The notes: a model not told the origin generated them from the letters alone. Counted from the stretch's first letter, positions 35,201-50,200 are shown. The stretch is DNA of 64,000 nt from Conchocele bisecta (GCA_029237695.1 CM055267.1:12737043-12801042); one strand, 5' to 3'. Numbers and translations: made by a program.

Positions 35201-38200
35201 AAGTTTTGTAAAGAGACTAAGTATGTGACCTTGACCTTGGGATCAGCGGGGGTTGGACAGTCGTAGATTTGTCACAGCATGATAGTACAACCTTAGAGGA
35301 ATGCACAAGTGAAATAATAAGAATTTTCAATGAAGGAAATAGAAGTTATAACTTATTTCTCTGATGTTAAGTTTTGTAAAGAGACTAAGTATTTGACCTT
35401 GACATTGGGATCAGCAGGGGTTGGACGGTCATGGATTTGGCACAGCATGGTATTAGAGCCTTACAGGAATGCATGTGTGAAATATTAAGAATTTTAGATG
35501 AAGGAAATAGAAGTTAGAACAATGTTTGTCTGATGTTAAGTTTTGTAAAGACACTAAGTATTTGACCTTGACCTTGGGATCTGCGTGCGGGGGTTGGACG
35601 GTCGTGGATTTGGCACAGCATGGTAGTAGAGCCTTACAGGAATGCAAGTGTGAAATATTAAGCATCTTAGATGAAGGAAATAGAAGTTATAACAATATTT
35701 CTCTGATGTTAAGTTTACGGACTAAGTATTTGACCTTCACCTTGGGACCTGCGGGGGTTGGACGGTCGTGGATTTGGCACAGCATGGTAGTAGAGCCTTA
35801 CAGGAATGCATGTGTGAAATATCAAGCATTTTAGATGAAGGAAATAGAAGTTATAACAATATTTCTCTGATGTTAAATTTATGGACGGACGGACAACCTG
35901 ACTCCAGTATACCCACCCACAACTCGTTGCGGGGGGTATAATAAAAGCTTTAAAATGTTTTTGCAGCATATGAGAATCGTCTCCTAAGACAATGTGTACG
36001 TGTCCTATTAGGGACATGTAGAGCAACATCGCGTTTTCGAAATTCTATCATATTCAATCTCGCGTTTTGCAAACAGGCCGCACATGCAGGAGCAAAACTA
36101 ATCCGAATTTTCAAAAGCGTAAGGCGAGATCGTGAAAAGGCGAGACGATTCTCATTATTTTAGGAAACGATTTTTATACGACCATTTTTAAAAAACGGTA
36201 CGTATTATGTTTTACCGCTGAGCGGGCGAGAGGCTGACAGAAAAAGTGCGTAGTTCGTATACACAACGTATACACAGTCGATCGATTTGAAACTATACAC
36301 ACGTCTTCTACACATATTGAAGATGTGCACCTTATGCCGAGAAAAATATTTTTTAACAAAAATATCACCTTTTTAACTTAGCCATTGTTTCTACATTTTT
36401 CTATACAATTCTATATACGGTACAGAGTTTGTGTACACAACTCCTCCGAAACGTTCAGTCGATCGTTCTGAAACTATACACATGTCTTCTACACATATTG
36501 AAGATGTGCACCTTATGCCGAGAAAAATATTTTTTAACAAAAATATCACCTTTTTAACTTAGCCATTGTTTCTACATTTTTCTATACAATTCTATATACG
36601 GTACAGAGTTTGTGTACACAACTCCTCCGAAACGTTCAGTCGATCGTTCTGAAACTATACACATGTCTTCTACACATATTGAAGATGTGCACCTTATGCC
36701 GAGAAAAATATTTTTTAACAAAAATATCACCTTTTTAACTTAGCCATTTTTTCTACATTTTTCTATACAATTCTATATACGATACAGAGTTTGTGTACAC
36801 AACTCCTCCGAAACCGTTCAGTAGATCGTTCTGAAACTATACACACATCTTCTACACATATTGAAGATGTGCACCTTGGTGTTTTTATGCCGAAAAAATA
36901 TTTTTTAACAAAATATCACCTTTTTAACTTAGCCATTGTTTCTACATTTTTCTATACAATTCTATATACGGTACAGAGTTTGTGTACACAACTCCTCCGA
37001 AACCGTTCTGTCGATCGTTCTGAAACTTTACACACGTCTTCTACACATATTGAAGATGTGCACCTTGGTGTTTTTATGCCGAAAAAATATTTTGTAACAA
37101 AAATATCACCTTTTTAACTTAGTCATTTTTTCTATACAATTCTATATAGGGTACAGAGTTTGTGTACACAACTCCTCTGAAACCGTTCAGTCGATCGTTC
37201 TGACACTTTACACACGTCTTCTACACATATTGAAGATGTGCACCTTGGTGTTTTTATGCCAGAAAAATATTTTTTAACAAAAATATCACCTTTTTAACTT
37301 AGTCATTTTTTCTACATTTTTCTATACAATTCTATATAGGGTACAGAGTTTGTGTACACAACTCCTCTGAAACCATTCAGTCTATCGTTCTGAAACTATA
37401 CACACGTCTTCTACACATATTGAAGATGTGCACCTTGGTGTTTGTATGCCGAAAACTTATTTTTTAACAAAAATATCACCTTTTTAACTTAGTCATTTTT
37501 TCTACATTATTGTATCCAATTCCCTATCATTTACACTCTACTTTTCTATCTCTGCCTAAATTAGTATACATGTTTAGCACAACGAGATGAAGAAATAATG
37601 CTATAGACTTTCAAATTCTCATTAATGTTTCTTAATTACTTGCCCTGAAAATTATATTTTCCAGGACAAGTCAGGGCAAGTGACTTTTTTCAAGTCACTT
37701 GTCTGGGACAAGTGGCTAAAAAATCAATTTGTACAGCCCTGAGTTGGCGATTAAAAATTACAATTTTCTTCTTCTTCTTTTTTTGAAGTGGCGATTTTTT
37801 TATTTTCCCCAGCGGAATCCCTGCAAGTTCGATAAACCCCATTTATTCAGTCACAGCCACATATAAATATTAATGCAGTATTAGTTTTAAAATATTAATA
37901 ATTTATAGGCTATATTTAAATTCTATATTGGTATATACAGGCTCCAGATAAGGAATGAGTATTGTCACTCCATCATTTCTGAAGCAATTGGGTATTTAAA
38001 AAATTTAATTTGGTAAAATAAAATCACACTAGTCTACTGTTTACACATTAACAGATTATTGAATAGTTTGCTTCTAAATGAAAACATGTCTTGGCATTTC
38101 ATTAGAATTGTCTCCAAGGAGACAATTGTAATGAAATACCAAGATGTGTTTTCATGGAAAATAAGAAAAATATGCTATATTTGTGGTCTGTTTATCGTTT

Positions 38201-41200
38201 TCTGCAGCATGATAAAGGTACCACAACATTTTTATTGTTTTTTGATACTCGCTACTTCTGATTTCAATTGGGTTTTTATACGACCGTTTTTAAAAAACGG
38301 TACATATTATGTTTTACCGCTGGGCGGGCGGGCGGCTGACAGAAAAAGGGCATAGTTTGTGTACACAACTCCTCCAAAACCGTTCAGTCGATCGATCTGA
38401 AACTATACACACGTCTTCTACACATATTGAAGATGCGCACCTTGGTGTTTTTATGCCAAACAATTTTTTTTAACAAATATATCACCTTTTTAACTTAGCC
38501 ATTTTTTCTACATTTTTCTATACAATTCTATATACGGTACAGAGTTTGTGTACACAACTCCTCCGAAACCGTTCAGTCGATCGATCTGAAACTATACACA
38601 TGTCTTCTACACATATTGAAGATGCGCACCTTGGTGTTTTTATGCCAAAAACCAAAAAAATATTTTTTAACAAAAATATCACCTTTTTAACTTAGCCATT
38701 TTTTCTACATGTTTCTATACAATTCTATATACGGTACAGAGTTTGTGTACACAACTCCTCCGAAACCGTTCAGTCGATCGTTCTGAAACTATACACACGT
38801 CTTCTACACATATTGATGAAGACATAATGCTATAGACTTTCAAATTCTCATTAATGTTTCTTGCCTTGGTGACAGCTTCACATTTATGCATCTTCGCTGT
38901 CTGGCCCATATTCGACGGGCGTATTTTGTGACTTGCGGCACTCTTGTTGGCAATTTTAATTGGGTATTTAAGCAAACACGCAGCTTATCTGGAGCTCTGT
39001 ATATATATATAATTATACTAGTTGGCAGAACAGTTTGCACACACTGTCTCCTTGGATGTCAACATTAGAGAGGTTCTACTACTGTATTTCAATTAAAAAT
39101 CATCATTCCCATTTAGCCATTATAAAGTGGATTATCTTCCTTGGCTTCCTAGTACAAGTTAATCGCGGTACTCTCCCTTTATTTCATATACAAATATTTC
39201 CATTTTGCATTAAAATGGTCCCTGGTATGACCAAATTAATGAAATATATGATGTAAGTACAGTCCAAACATATGATGTGTATAGCTTTATTTATTAATAA
39301 ATATAATAATTACATGAAGATTTGGGTAAATCATGCCACCCACAAAATTGCTACCCTGAGCTCCATATCTTTCGCGAGGGTAGCAATTTAACCCCATCTC
39401 TTTAATGTAACACATGTAAGAGTGATACAGCCCTTCCAGCGGTCCTATGATTCCTATATTGTTCAGACTTTTTCAAAATGTCTTATAATATCCTATATTT
39501 TGGGCAAAATTCCTATAATTCCTATATATTTTTTGGGTAAGCAAAAGGTTGCTTTTTCTTTGGTTAAAATAGAACTTTTTTGTTAAATTTGTTGCACTAA
39601 ATTCATCATGCAATTTAAAGGACATCCATAAGTATTTATTAATGTGATGTTGACATCATTTCAACAAAATTAATTTATGTAGTACCATGATGTGTGCCAA
39701 TTCATTCTTAATTGTTTTTCAAAACTCCTTTTTTAATGTAATAAGTTACATTTCTTGTGGTAAATGACTTATTTGCACACATAAATGATTTGTGGTGGAA
39801 TGCAGCTGGCTAGAAGGGGTGTTGGGAGGCCAGATATAGTGTCCTATATTTTGTTGAAAAAAATCCTATTTTTTTTTTCCACTGTGCTGGAAGGGCTGGT
39901 GATATTTCCAATCAGTTCTCCAGCGTGTTTGATATGTTAGCAATATAAAACTCAAATATGTTCAATAAATTATTCATAAAGAACATACACATGCAGAAAT
40001 TGGTTATTTTACCATGTCAATGTGTTTAGCTCTTGTAAATTTGAAAGCTTCATTTCGTTATGTTGAATGTTGAACAACAACCAGAGAAAAGATGGCTTCC
40101 ATGGGAAAACGATTTCCCTGTTCTATTATTTTTGGCAATTTACTAATTCTACATCAAAGATTATTTGTTTAAATGTGTAAAATATACAGTTTACTAAATG
40201 TTTACCGACATGCAACAGGTTTGGGTATGCACTTCGGTTTGCTCACATTTTTTGAATGGGTCAAATTGTAGCCGTAGATACCATATCGGAGGTGAATTAT
40301 TGTAGCTAACTGCCTCGGTGTATTTTCTGGATTTTTTTATACTTTCATCATAAAAGCAGATCGTGATTTGACTATTCGCGACCATGTCTCCTTTAACGTT
40401 ATTGCCTCAGTGTTTTTCAGGCTCTGGCTACACCACTGACTGGATTGTATATTATCTGTCACATAGTTGCTATTTAATGAACATTAAGATTGATAATTTG
40501 ATACCCAGAGAGAACGGACCAGATTTCGGACAAAACCGGCCACCCATTTATTTCTAGATTATAAGTTAAGAAATTTAGGAAAAATAACCATATAATAAAA
40601 TAATTTATTTAAGTGATTATAGATCAAAGTGTTACAGGCATTTTAATCACTGATGAACTTTTAGTTAATTACAAATTAGTTGTATTAATTACGTTAAATT
40701 AATCAATTAAGGAAACATTAGTGAGCGATTATACAGGGCTCCAGATAATTGAGTATTTTCACTCCCATCATTTCTGAAGCAATTGGGTATTTAAAAAATT
40801 TAATTGGGTAAAATAAAATCATACTACTGTTTACACATCAACAGACAGCAATTATTGAATAGTTTGCTTCGAAATGAAAACTTGTCTTGACATTTCATTA
40901 GAATTGAGACAATTCTAATGAAATACCAAGATATGTTTTCATTGAAAATAAGAAAAATATGCTATATTTGTGGTCTGCTTATTGTTTTCTGCAGCATGAT
41001 AAAGGTACCACAAAATTGTTATTGCTTTTTGATACTCGCTACTTCTGATTTCAATTGGGTTTTTGGCAATTTTAATTGGGTATTTAAGCAAATACACAGC
41101 TTATCTGGAGCTCTGATTATAACTAACGATGATCTGTGATGTTAACTACATTTGATCAGATTATTATCTGAGAGAAATGACCAAGAAATCTATCTAACTT

Positions 41201-44200
41201 ACGACCACAGATGTTTTCTTTGTATCCAGTTTCGAGATGTTCCACTGTACAATATTTACAATGATTATGGGATAACAGTTACAGGCCAACAATTTCAAAT
41301 TAGAATATGTCAAACATGTGTGATAATTGCATGTTTGTCATTGATTCGTCTCCTATACCTACTCGGGATTGGCTTGCAAACAAAGGTGTGAATTACACTG
41401 GCCGATGTCCCATCAGTTCAAATTAACACATCTTTAGAGATTTCAATTCATCAAAAATAATGTTCACTAAGACTAAATGTAAACATTTTAAGCCAACAAT
41501 TAGCTACTATCTTCATTTTGTTAAGCTTTATATATGGTCTGTTTAGTCCAAGCACATGGTCCGTTATGTCCAGAAATCTGGTCCGTTGTGTCCAGAAATC
41601 GGGTCTGTTTCGTCCGAAATCTGGTCAGTTTTCCGTTCGGAATATTTCCGTGAATCGGTATGGGAGTTTTGTAGAGTTACTGACCACAACTAGCTTTCAT
41701 ATACACCATTTGACCCATTCAACCGTTCAATAAACAATGGATGTGTTGAAAGCGATTGTGGATTGTCAGCAAATATTTTCAACTTTGGGGGGGGGGGGGA
41801 ATAAATCCAGTATTTCAAAATGGTAGTTTGGTAGTTGAATAAACTCTATATTATATGTCGTAGATTTTAACATGAATTCAGAATTATTCCCTTTTATGTT
41901 CAACATTATAACTATGTACATTTATTTTTTTACAGGGAAAGAAGCTAGAAAACGAGAGCTTAAGAAGGTACTGTAGTAAAATATTCTCACATGCTGGAAT
42001 TTGAAAAAAACAAACTAGAGAAATGTCGATAGCACGCCATCACAATATCGAAAATTCGAAATTCTCTATTTGGTATGTGGCTTCTTCATGGTGTGTAGAT
42101 GAGAAAAGTGAATTTTTATTTCACCCCTGGGTCATGGTATTTGGACCTAAACATTTGGAAAAGTGAGTTTATTGTGATGGTGTTCCCTTTAGCATAAAGA
42201 CACTTTCTCTCGGATGTGGATGACATGTGAGTAAAAGATTTGTATTGATTTTTGTCTCACCCGCGAAAGTGGAAAGCGTGACTAAGGTTTTGCTTTTCCG
42301 GAGTCATCGGCGGCGGCGTCGTCATCATTCAATGTTAAGTTTTCGTGTTACGGTCATTACTTCAACACCTTATCAGCTACAGTCATCAAACTTTATACAT
42401 ACCTTTACTATGATATGTAGATGAATATAGGACTATTCTCGAGGCCCCAGGGTCAAGGTCAAGGCCCCAGGGTCAAGGCGGAACAAGGCGAGACATTTGA
42501 TTCCGCAAAATTCTTGTCTGAACATATACATGTATGACCAGAATAACAGAAACATAGAAATTCACAACCACTTTAAACATGTTTAAACAATATCGTTCAC
42601 CATTAACCATTCGACCCGGAAAGCCCGCTATAGCAGGGTTTGCAAACAGTGCAGATCCAGCTCGACAGGATCTGCACTTTTTGCAAGTAATTTTCACCCC
42701 CTTTTCATAAATAGACTAATCTGAGAATCATTTTGTGACGATTGTATTGGTCGGAATATTTGCATATCACAGTCAATTCCAGTTACTTAAGGTTGAAAGG
42801 GTTAAAAGTAAATCCCATCTTGACAAAATCTGTTGAAAATATATGATAATTCTCTCCTTGGCACACTGTGATAGTCATACACATTTGGCAGGACATTTGT
42901 GAGTGCAGCTCTGGAAAGTGGAACTACTTCTAAAGGTGGCACAATTAGGTGGATTCTCTCGATGTATGATTCACCGTCTCCTCCAGTGAAATTGAACACA
43001 TCTGTCCGACAGTGATACTCACTCTAATGCCGATCTATGCTAAAATAACCTGCTTCTTTGAATGCTGCTATTTCAATTTAAAATGTATGTAATTAATACA
43101 ATTTTTCATACACATACAATTTCTGGACCAGGCATATTGATTTCGGATATCATTAGGATTATAAATATGTATTGCCATCGATTTTAATATGGTTTTGAAA
43201 AGTGGGATCCATTATGGTATACTGCTGCCCGTCCGATTTGCGTTAAAAGTTTTTGTGTACATATTATCTTTGCAACCAATTGACTTGAAACTGCATATAC
43301 TTGTTTATCTTTCATTCTACAGCTCCCCCCATATTATTTTGCTACCTGTTAAATCGATGAATGGATTTTCAAATAATTTGCCACAAATGTCTCAAGATGA
43401 GACAATGTGTCGCGTTCGATACCCAAGTGTCTACGTCCAAGGTCAATGTCACTTAGAGGTCAAAGATCATATTTTTTTTTGTTCTATATCTTTTAAACCG
43501 ATGAATGGATTTTCAAATAATTTGCCACAAATGTTTGTCAAGATGAGACAATGTGTCGCGTTCAATACCCAAGTGTGTACGTCCAAGGTCAATGTCACTT
43601 AGAGGTCAAAGATCATATTTTTTTTTTGTTCTATATCTTTTAAACCGATGAATGGATTTTCAAATTATTTGCCACAAATGTTTGTCATGATGAGGCGATA
43701 TTTCGCTTTCAATACCAACGTGCTTTCAAAGTCAAGGTCACAATTAGAGGTCAAAGGTAAAAAATGGGCATGAAATTTTGATTCCGACTATGCTTCCCTT
43801 GTGGTCAAGGTCAAATGTCTTAAATATTTTAAGGGATACATCCATCAGTGTCACCGATTCACTAATTTTGATATTTGGCCACAATATGTGTCTAGGGATG
43901 GTGCTTTGTTTTGCATACGACCCACGTCCGACCACCCATGGTCAAGGTCACTGAGGACTTATTTTCACCTTGTTAGTAAGGAAATTTTTTTAATTTTGTT
44001 TTGTTTATTCAATAACTCATGAACCACTACACTGATTTTGATCATATTTGGCCACAATGTGTGTCTAGGGATGGTGCTTTGTTTTGCATACGACCTACGT
44101 CCGACCCACGTCCGACCACCCATGGTCAAGATCACTGAGGACTTATTTTCAGCTTGTTAGCAACTTATTTTCAGCTTGTTAGTAAAGAAAAAATGTTAAA

Positions 44201-47200
44201 AGATTTTTGTTTATTCAATAACTCATGAACCACTACACTGATTTTGATCATATTTGGCCACAATGTGTGTCATGGGATGGTGCTTTGTTTTGCATACGAC
44301 CCACGTCCGACCCACGTCCGACCACTGAGGACTTATGTTTGTAAGGCAAAAATGTTTATTCAATATCTCATGAACCGCTACACCAATTTTGATCATACAT
44401 GTATTTGGCCACAATGTGTGTCTATGGATGGTGCTTTGTTTTGTGTACCAGTGTACCACCCACGTTCGACTGCTCAATGTCATGGACTTATGTTCACCTT
44501 GTTTGTAAGGCAAAAATGTTGTTTTTTTGTGTTTTTTTTATTCAATAACCCATGAACCGCTTCACTGATTTTGATAATATTTGGCCACAATGTGTGTCTA
44601 GGTATGGTGCTTTGTTTTGCATGCTACCCACATCTGACTGCCAAGGTCAAGGTCACTGAGAACTTATGTTGTTTTTTCTCTTTTTAGCTCACCTGAGCGA
44701 AGCTCATGTGAGCTATTGTTACCGCAATGTGTCCGTCGTCGTCCGTGAACATTTTCAAACGTCTTCTCCTCGGTAACCATTCGGCCTATAGTCACCAAAC
44801 TTCATGGTCATGGTCCTTAGGGGATTACAAAATTGTTAAAATGACGTCATCACGTAATCCAAGATGGCCGCCGTCTAAAAATAGCACAAATTCTTCAAAA
44901 ATCTTCTCAAGAGCCGCCAACCGGATTTCGACAAAACTTGGTAGGAATGATCGATGTACAATGCTCTTTCAAAGTTGTTAAAATGATGACCCCGGGGTAA
45001 AAAATGGGCGTGGTCCGTGGGGTCAAATTGGTGTCAAATTTTATTTTTGACCGAATATGGTCATGTTATATATCAAATTGAAGGTATCAACGAGGCGATC
45101 ACTCTGGTGCACTTTTTGGATGGTTATGTCATCCAAGATGGCCGCCGAAAGGTCAAAAGGTCGTTCTTTTATTAGAGATTTCAAAATTCTTCTTCACATG
45201 AACCACTTGGCCCATGGTAGCCAAACTTAAAAGTCTAAAAATAGCATAAATTCTTAAAAAATCTTCTTCTCATGAACCTCTAGCCGGATTTCGACGAAAC
45301 TTGGTAGGAATGATCGATGTACAATGCTCTTTCAAGTTGTTAAAATGGTGACCCCGGGGTCAAAAATGGGCGTGGCCCGTGGTGGGGTCAAATTGCGGTC
45401 AAATTTTATTTTTTACCGAATATGGTAATGTTATATATCAGATCGAAGGTACCAATGAGGCGATCACTCTGGTGAATTTTTTGTCGAAATTGGATGGTTA
45501 TGTCATCCAAGATGGCCGCCGAAAGGTCAAAAGGTCGTTCTTTTATTAGAGATTTCAAAATTCTTCTTCACATGAACCGCTTGGCCCATGGTAGCCAAAC
45601 TAAAAGTTATGGTCCATGGGTGAAGCCTTTTCAGATTTGTTAAAATGGAGGTCATCGCTAATCCAAGATGGCCGCCATCTAAAAATAGCATAAATTCTTA
45701 AAACTCTTCTTCTCATGAACCGCTGGCCGGATTTCGATGAAACCTGGTAGGAATGATCGATGTACAATGCTCTTTCAAATTTGTTAAAATGGTGACCCCG
45801 GGGTAAAAAATGGGAGTGGCCCGCGGGGTCAAATTGATGTCAAATTTTATTTTTGACCGAATATGCTCATGTCATATATCAAATTGAAGGTATCGATGAA
45901 GCGATTGTTCTGGTGCAATATTTGTCGGAATCGGATGATTATGTCATCCATGATGGCTGCCAAAAGGTCCATTTATTTGAGATTTTGAACGTCTTTTTCT
46001 CAGGAACCACATGGCCGATGCTGGCCAAACTTCATAGTAAGTTAAGATCCTTGGGTGAAGCATTTTCAGATTTGTTAAAATGAGAGTCATCGCTTAATGC
46101 AAGATGACCGCCATCTAAAAATAGCACAATTTTTTTAAAACACATGAACTCAATGTCACATTCTCCTCTGGTGTTCATGGAGTCAGGTGAGTGAATTAGG
46201 GCCATCATGGCCCTCTTGTTTATTATCAAGACTGCCAGCGAGGGGATTCGGTTTGTTTAACAATGCCAGTTCTTGTTATTATTGTATTTACACAAAATTG
46301 CGTCTCCCGTACAGGTGCATTCACATTTGTGGCTATATGACTGTTGAATCGGCATAAAACCTCAAAGAATCTCCTGTATTCCAGAACAAGAAGCAGCGGA
46401 TGCTGGTACGTACGGCCGTCCTGAAGGGAAAGGATCCCCTCAAGCTGCTGGAGGAGATGGAGATTATCGACCAGATGGGTGAGTTAACATTTCTCAAATA
46501 CTAATAATTGTTTTCCGCAATTTTTCTCACTTCTCATCGAAATTGATGTTATTAACATTCAGTTGAACAGTCTCGATGAGAGTGGTAACAACATACATTA
46601 CACTTTAGATGATAAATAAGAAAAATAATCAGATCTTTCCACGTAAAAAATGGGTTAAAGTGTAAGTGGGCAAGAATCTCCTGAAACTTATGGAGCAGAT
46701 GGAGATTATCGACCAGATGTGTGAGCCCCTCCCAGAAATCATACCACCATGATTACTAGTATACACTTCCTTACCATTTACTCAATCTCAATTAAGAAGT
46801 TTGATGAGTCAGATGGGTGTGCCTCTCCCCTGCCATTGTGATTATCAGAGTTTGGATTATCAATTGTAAATGAGAGATATGTGATTGTCAAAATTTGTAA
46901 AATAACAAATCTTTTTTTCCCACAATTTTTATACGACCGTTTTAAAAAAAACGGTACGTATTACATTTTAACGCGGGTCGGGCTGGCATACGGTCAATCA
47001 GTCTGAAACTATACACACAACTATACACATGTCTTCTACACACATTGAAGATATGCACCTTGGCGTTTTTATGCCGAAAAAATATATTTAACAAAAATAT
47101 CACTTTTTTAATTTAGCCATTTTTTCTACATTTTAGTATTCAATTCTATATAGGGTACACACAGAGTTTGTGTACACAACTCCTCTGAAACCATTCAGTC

Positions 47201-50200
47201 AATCAATCTGAAACTATACACACAACTATACACATGTCTTCTACACATATTGAAGATGTGCACCTTTATGTTTTTATGCCGAAAAACTATTTTCTGGTGG
47301 TTGGTCGGGTGAACGCGACGGCGTAAATTAATTAATTAGGAATCACGATTTGCCTGGTTTGGCCCTCAGGTACGTTTTTATCTTTGGCTCTTTTGTTACC
47401 TGGGAGTTGAATTCGGTTTTGATTTTGGGATTTTCCCCCAATTTGTACATGTACTTGTACATGTACTTGTACAGGTAATATATGGGATTTAGTATTAAAC
47501 CCATTGACCCGGCCTTAAATGACCATAGCTGTTGATAGGTCATTAAACCCCAACAAACAAACAAACAAACAAAACAAAAATATCACCTTTTTATTAACTT
47601 GGCCATTTTTCTACATTTTTGTATACAATTCTATATAGGGTACAGAGTTTGTGTACACAACTCCTCTGAAACCGTTCAGTTAATCGATCTGAAACTATAT
47701 ACACATATTCTACACATATTGAAGATGTGCACCTTGGTGTTTTTATGCAGAAAAAATATTTTTTTTAACACTTTTTTAACTTTTTCTACATTTTTGTATC
47801 CATTTCTATATAATTTCTACTTTACACATCTCTACCTAAATTAGTATACCTGTTTATCACAACAAAAGGAAGAAATAATGCTATCGATTTTCAAATTCAT
47901 GTTAATGTTTCTTGCCTTGGTGACAGCTTCACATTTCTGCATCTTCGCTGTCTGTATCACTTTTTTAAACAAATAATGGAACTTTATACTAAGTACAAAT
48001 TCATCACTATACCACCACATTTGTGGTAACGATATTTCAATATATCTATAAATACAGTATCGACAGTTGTGTAAAATCAATACATCGATGTTCGTTTCTA
48101 TCAATGAGACCTCTAATCGTGAGTTATGTTGATATCTGCAGAGTTCAACCCGCTGGAAGCCCCCAAGCTGAATGAGAAGGTGTTGAAGGACAAACGGAAA
48201 AAGCTGCGTGAAACATTCCAGCGCGTTTACAGGCTCTATGTGAGTGGCCCCTGACACCAGATCACGATACTGGGGTGTCTGTGAAGCATGTATACTGATA
48301 TTGTAATTTTTTTAGTGTTGAAACTTCAATTTAATGTTTTTAAATTACCGTATTTATTCTAATAAACGCCCCGGGGCCATGCAATTTGTGGGGATCATAA
48401 CTTGAAAATAGGATCAAAATATGTTATTTTCACATACAAAAGCCATTTTTAAATGGCTTTTGTATGTGAAAATAACATATTTAGAATGCAAATATGGGAG
48501 GGGGGCTACTATTAGAGAGGGGGCTACTATTAGAATAAATACAGTATGTTTATCTCTGTAACCATAAGTCTCATTGACGTGAAACTTAATATACTTGTTT
48601 GTCATCATTGTATTTTAATTCTCTTGCCTTGCCATGCGGCCTATTTGCCTGAGGTCAAGGTCAAAAATGGAAGTTTGCGTTGCAGTTTTTACCTGACTAT
48701 CTGATGCCATGGTGGGCTCAACAAGCGAGCTGCTGTCATATGGTTAGAGCTAATAATGATTATTTTTGTATCCTTTTAACCATGTATATCAATGTTATTG
48801 GACTAGCTTGCACACAGTACAGATTTAACTAATCAACTGATTGACTTTAATCCTTTCACCCCTAAATAACTGGAATAGATTTGTATCTGCTAATTTCCCA
48901 TCATATCGTTACAAATTAATTTTCAGACTAGTCCATTTATGAAATTTTTTCTCTAAAACATATCAACAATACTTGCAACAAGTGAAGATATTGATGAGGC
49001 GGCTCGTCACAAGCTACACTGTTTGCAAACACTGCAAAAGAGATCTGCAGTGTTGAATGAGTTAACAGTAATTTTAGTACATACAGTGGAAGATCGATCT
49101 CTCGAACCGATAACGAACTCAAATAAAAGTTCGAGTCAAGCGTAGTTCGAGGGAAAGAAAATAAATACTAGTCACTAAGTCAGTGATTTCATTCCATTTA
49201 GGAATGACACCATTGATTGATGTTTGTATGGCCTTCTGGAAGAAACTGAATATTACAAACCGTCTTGCCTTTGTTTTGTTTTTTTCATATCGAAACCGGA
49301 AGTTGTCGTGAGCAACATTCCCATTGTAAACGTGTTTATTTTACTATGCTGTAATTAAGCTTGACAACCATTTTTATTGCGAGTGAATGTTTTTTATCAC
49401 GGATCATTTGCATACACAAGCAGTAAAGTGTTTGCAAAAGATCGGCGTAAAATAACATTCAATAAACGAAAGTAAACGGGTGCGAAACATCATATCCAAA
49501 GAAAGTGTCTATAAATAGCACACTGGTTTATTAAATATACAAAATGTACAAATAAAATTTAAACGAAAATGCACAAAACGCAAAAAGAATAAGTGAATCA
49601 CTCATAATTCACTGATGTGACAGTGAAAATTCAATTAAATATTTAAAGGCGAATGTTGTTCAAATTAATTCATAATCGTGGTCAAACAGACCGTCAATCG
49701 TGATATTCACACCTCGTTAGGCAAACAGATCAGCTGGCGACAGACTTACCTGTTCGAGCTTTCAATAGCACTTTACATTGATTGACTGACCAAGGGACCG
49801 TGACCTTGGTTCGAGAGTTCGACTTTTAGGTAGAAAATTATATGATTTATATAGGGAAATTTGTCTGGACCACAGGACGAGTTCGAGTTTTCCGGAGTGT
49901 TCGACAGAGACCGGTTCGAGAGATCGATCTTCCACTGTATAATACTAGTTTGTCTGATGTTGTTGGTTGGTTGGTTCTACCCAGTCACCCATCTATATAT
50001 AAATTGTGAAGTATTTTATCTTTTCTATTTCTCTTATGTTTCATTGAAAGTATATTTTGTGACTACTCATTTGAATTGTCTCACTGAGACGGTTCAATGG
50101 TGAACTGTCGTGATTAGACGATTCAGATGGTGGACCATCTTCCTGAGACGGTTCTAATGGTGGTCACAAAAATATGGTTTTGATGTGAAACAAGAAACAT

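Larger units (their letters stand above)
32914..37741. mobile_element. 4.8-kb TIR element with CAGGGCTGTACAAATTG ends
   Basis: Left CAGGGCTGTACAAATTGG, right CAATTTGTACAGCCCTG, flanked by AGTTG (32909-32913 and 37742-37746). Subterminal GGGACAGG/GGCAAGT and GGACAAGT motifs are related in inverse orientation. It has no long open frame; the interior includes Helitron-like elements at 34799-35942 and 36173-37600 and a SINE fragment near 33440-33530. It is either non-autonomous or inflated by later insertions. Confidence 0.8.
32858..37823. mobile_element. MITE with CAGGGATTCC termini, 5-bp duplication, itself split
   Basis: Left end CAGGGATTCCACTGGCGAT, right end CCAGCGGAATCCCTG, flanked by CAAGT (32853-32857 and 37824-37828). 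The element proper is only about 140 bp: it is interrupted at 32914 and resumes at 37742. Confidence 0.83.
32649..37864. mobile_element. ATGTGGC-family MITE split by a 5-kb nested insertion
   Basis: The left half (TATGTGGCTGTGACTGGAGA..CACTGGTCACAAGT) ends at 32857. The right half (CAAGTTCGATAAACCCCATT..CAGTCACAGCCACATATA) starts at 37824. Together they make one ordinary MITE of this family. Everything between belongs to later insertions. Confidence 0.82.

Noticed and set aside
38059..38355. Cysteine/phenylalanine-rich frame of 98 codons with relatives at 19146 and 40918
   Set aside because: It lies in the CAGGGCTCCAGATAA TIR family; the copies do not conserve the frame and it runs into the inserted Helitron-like element.
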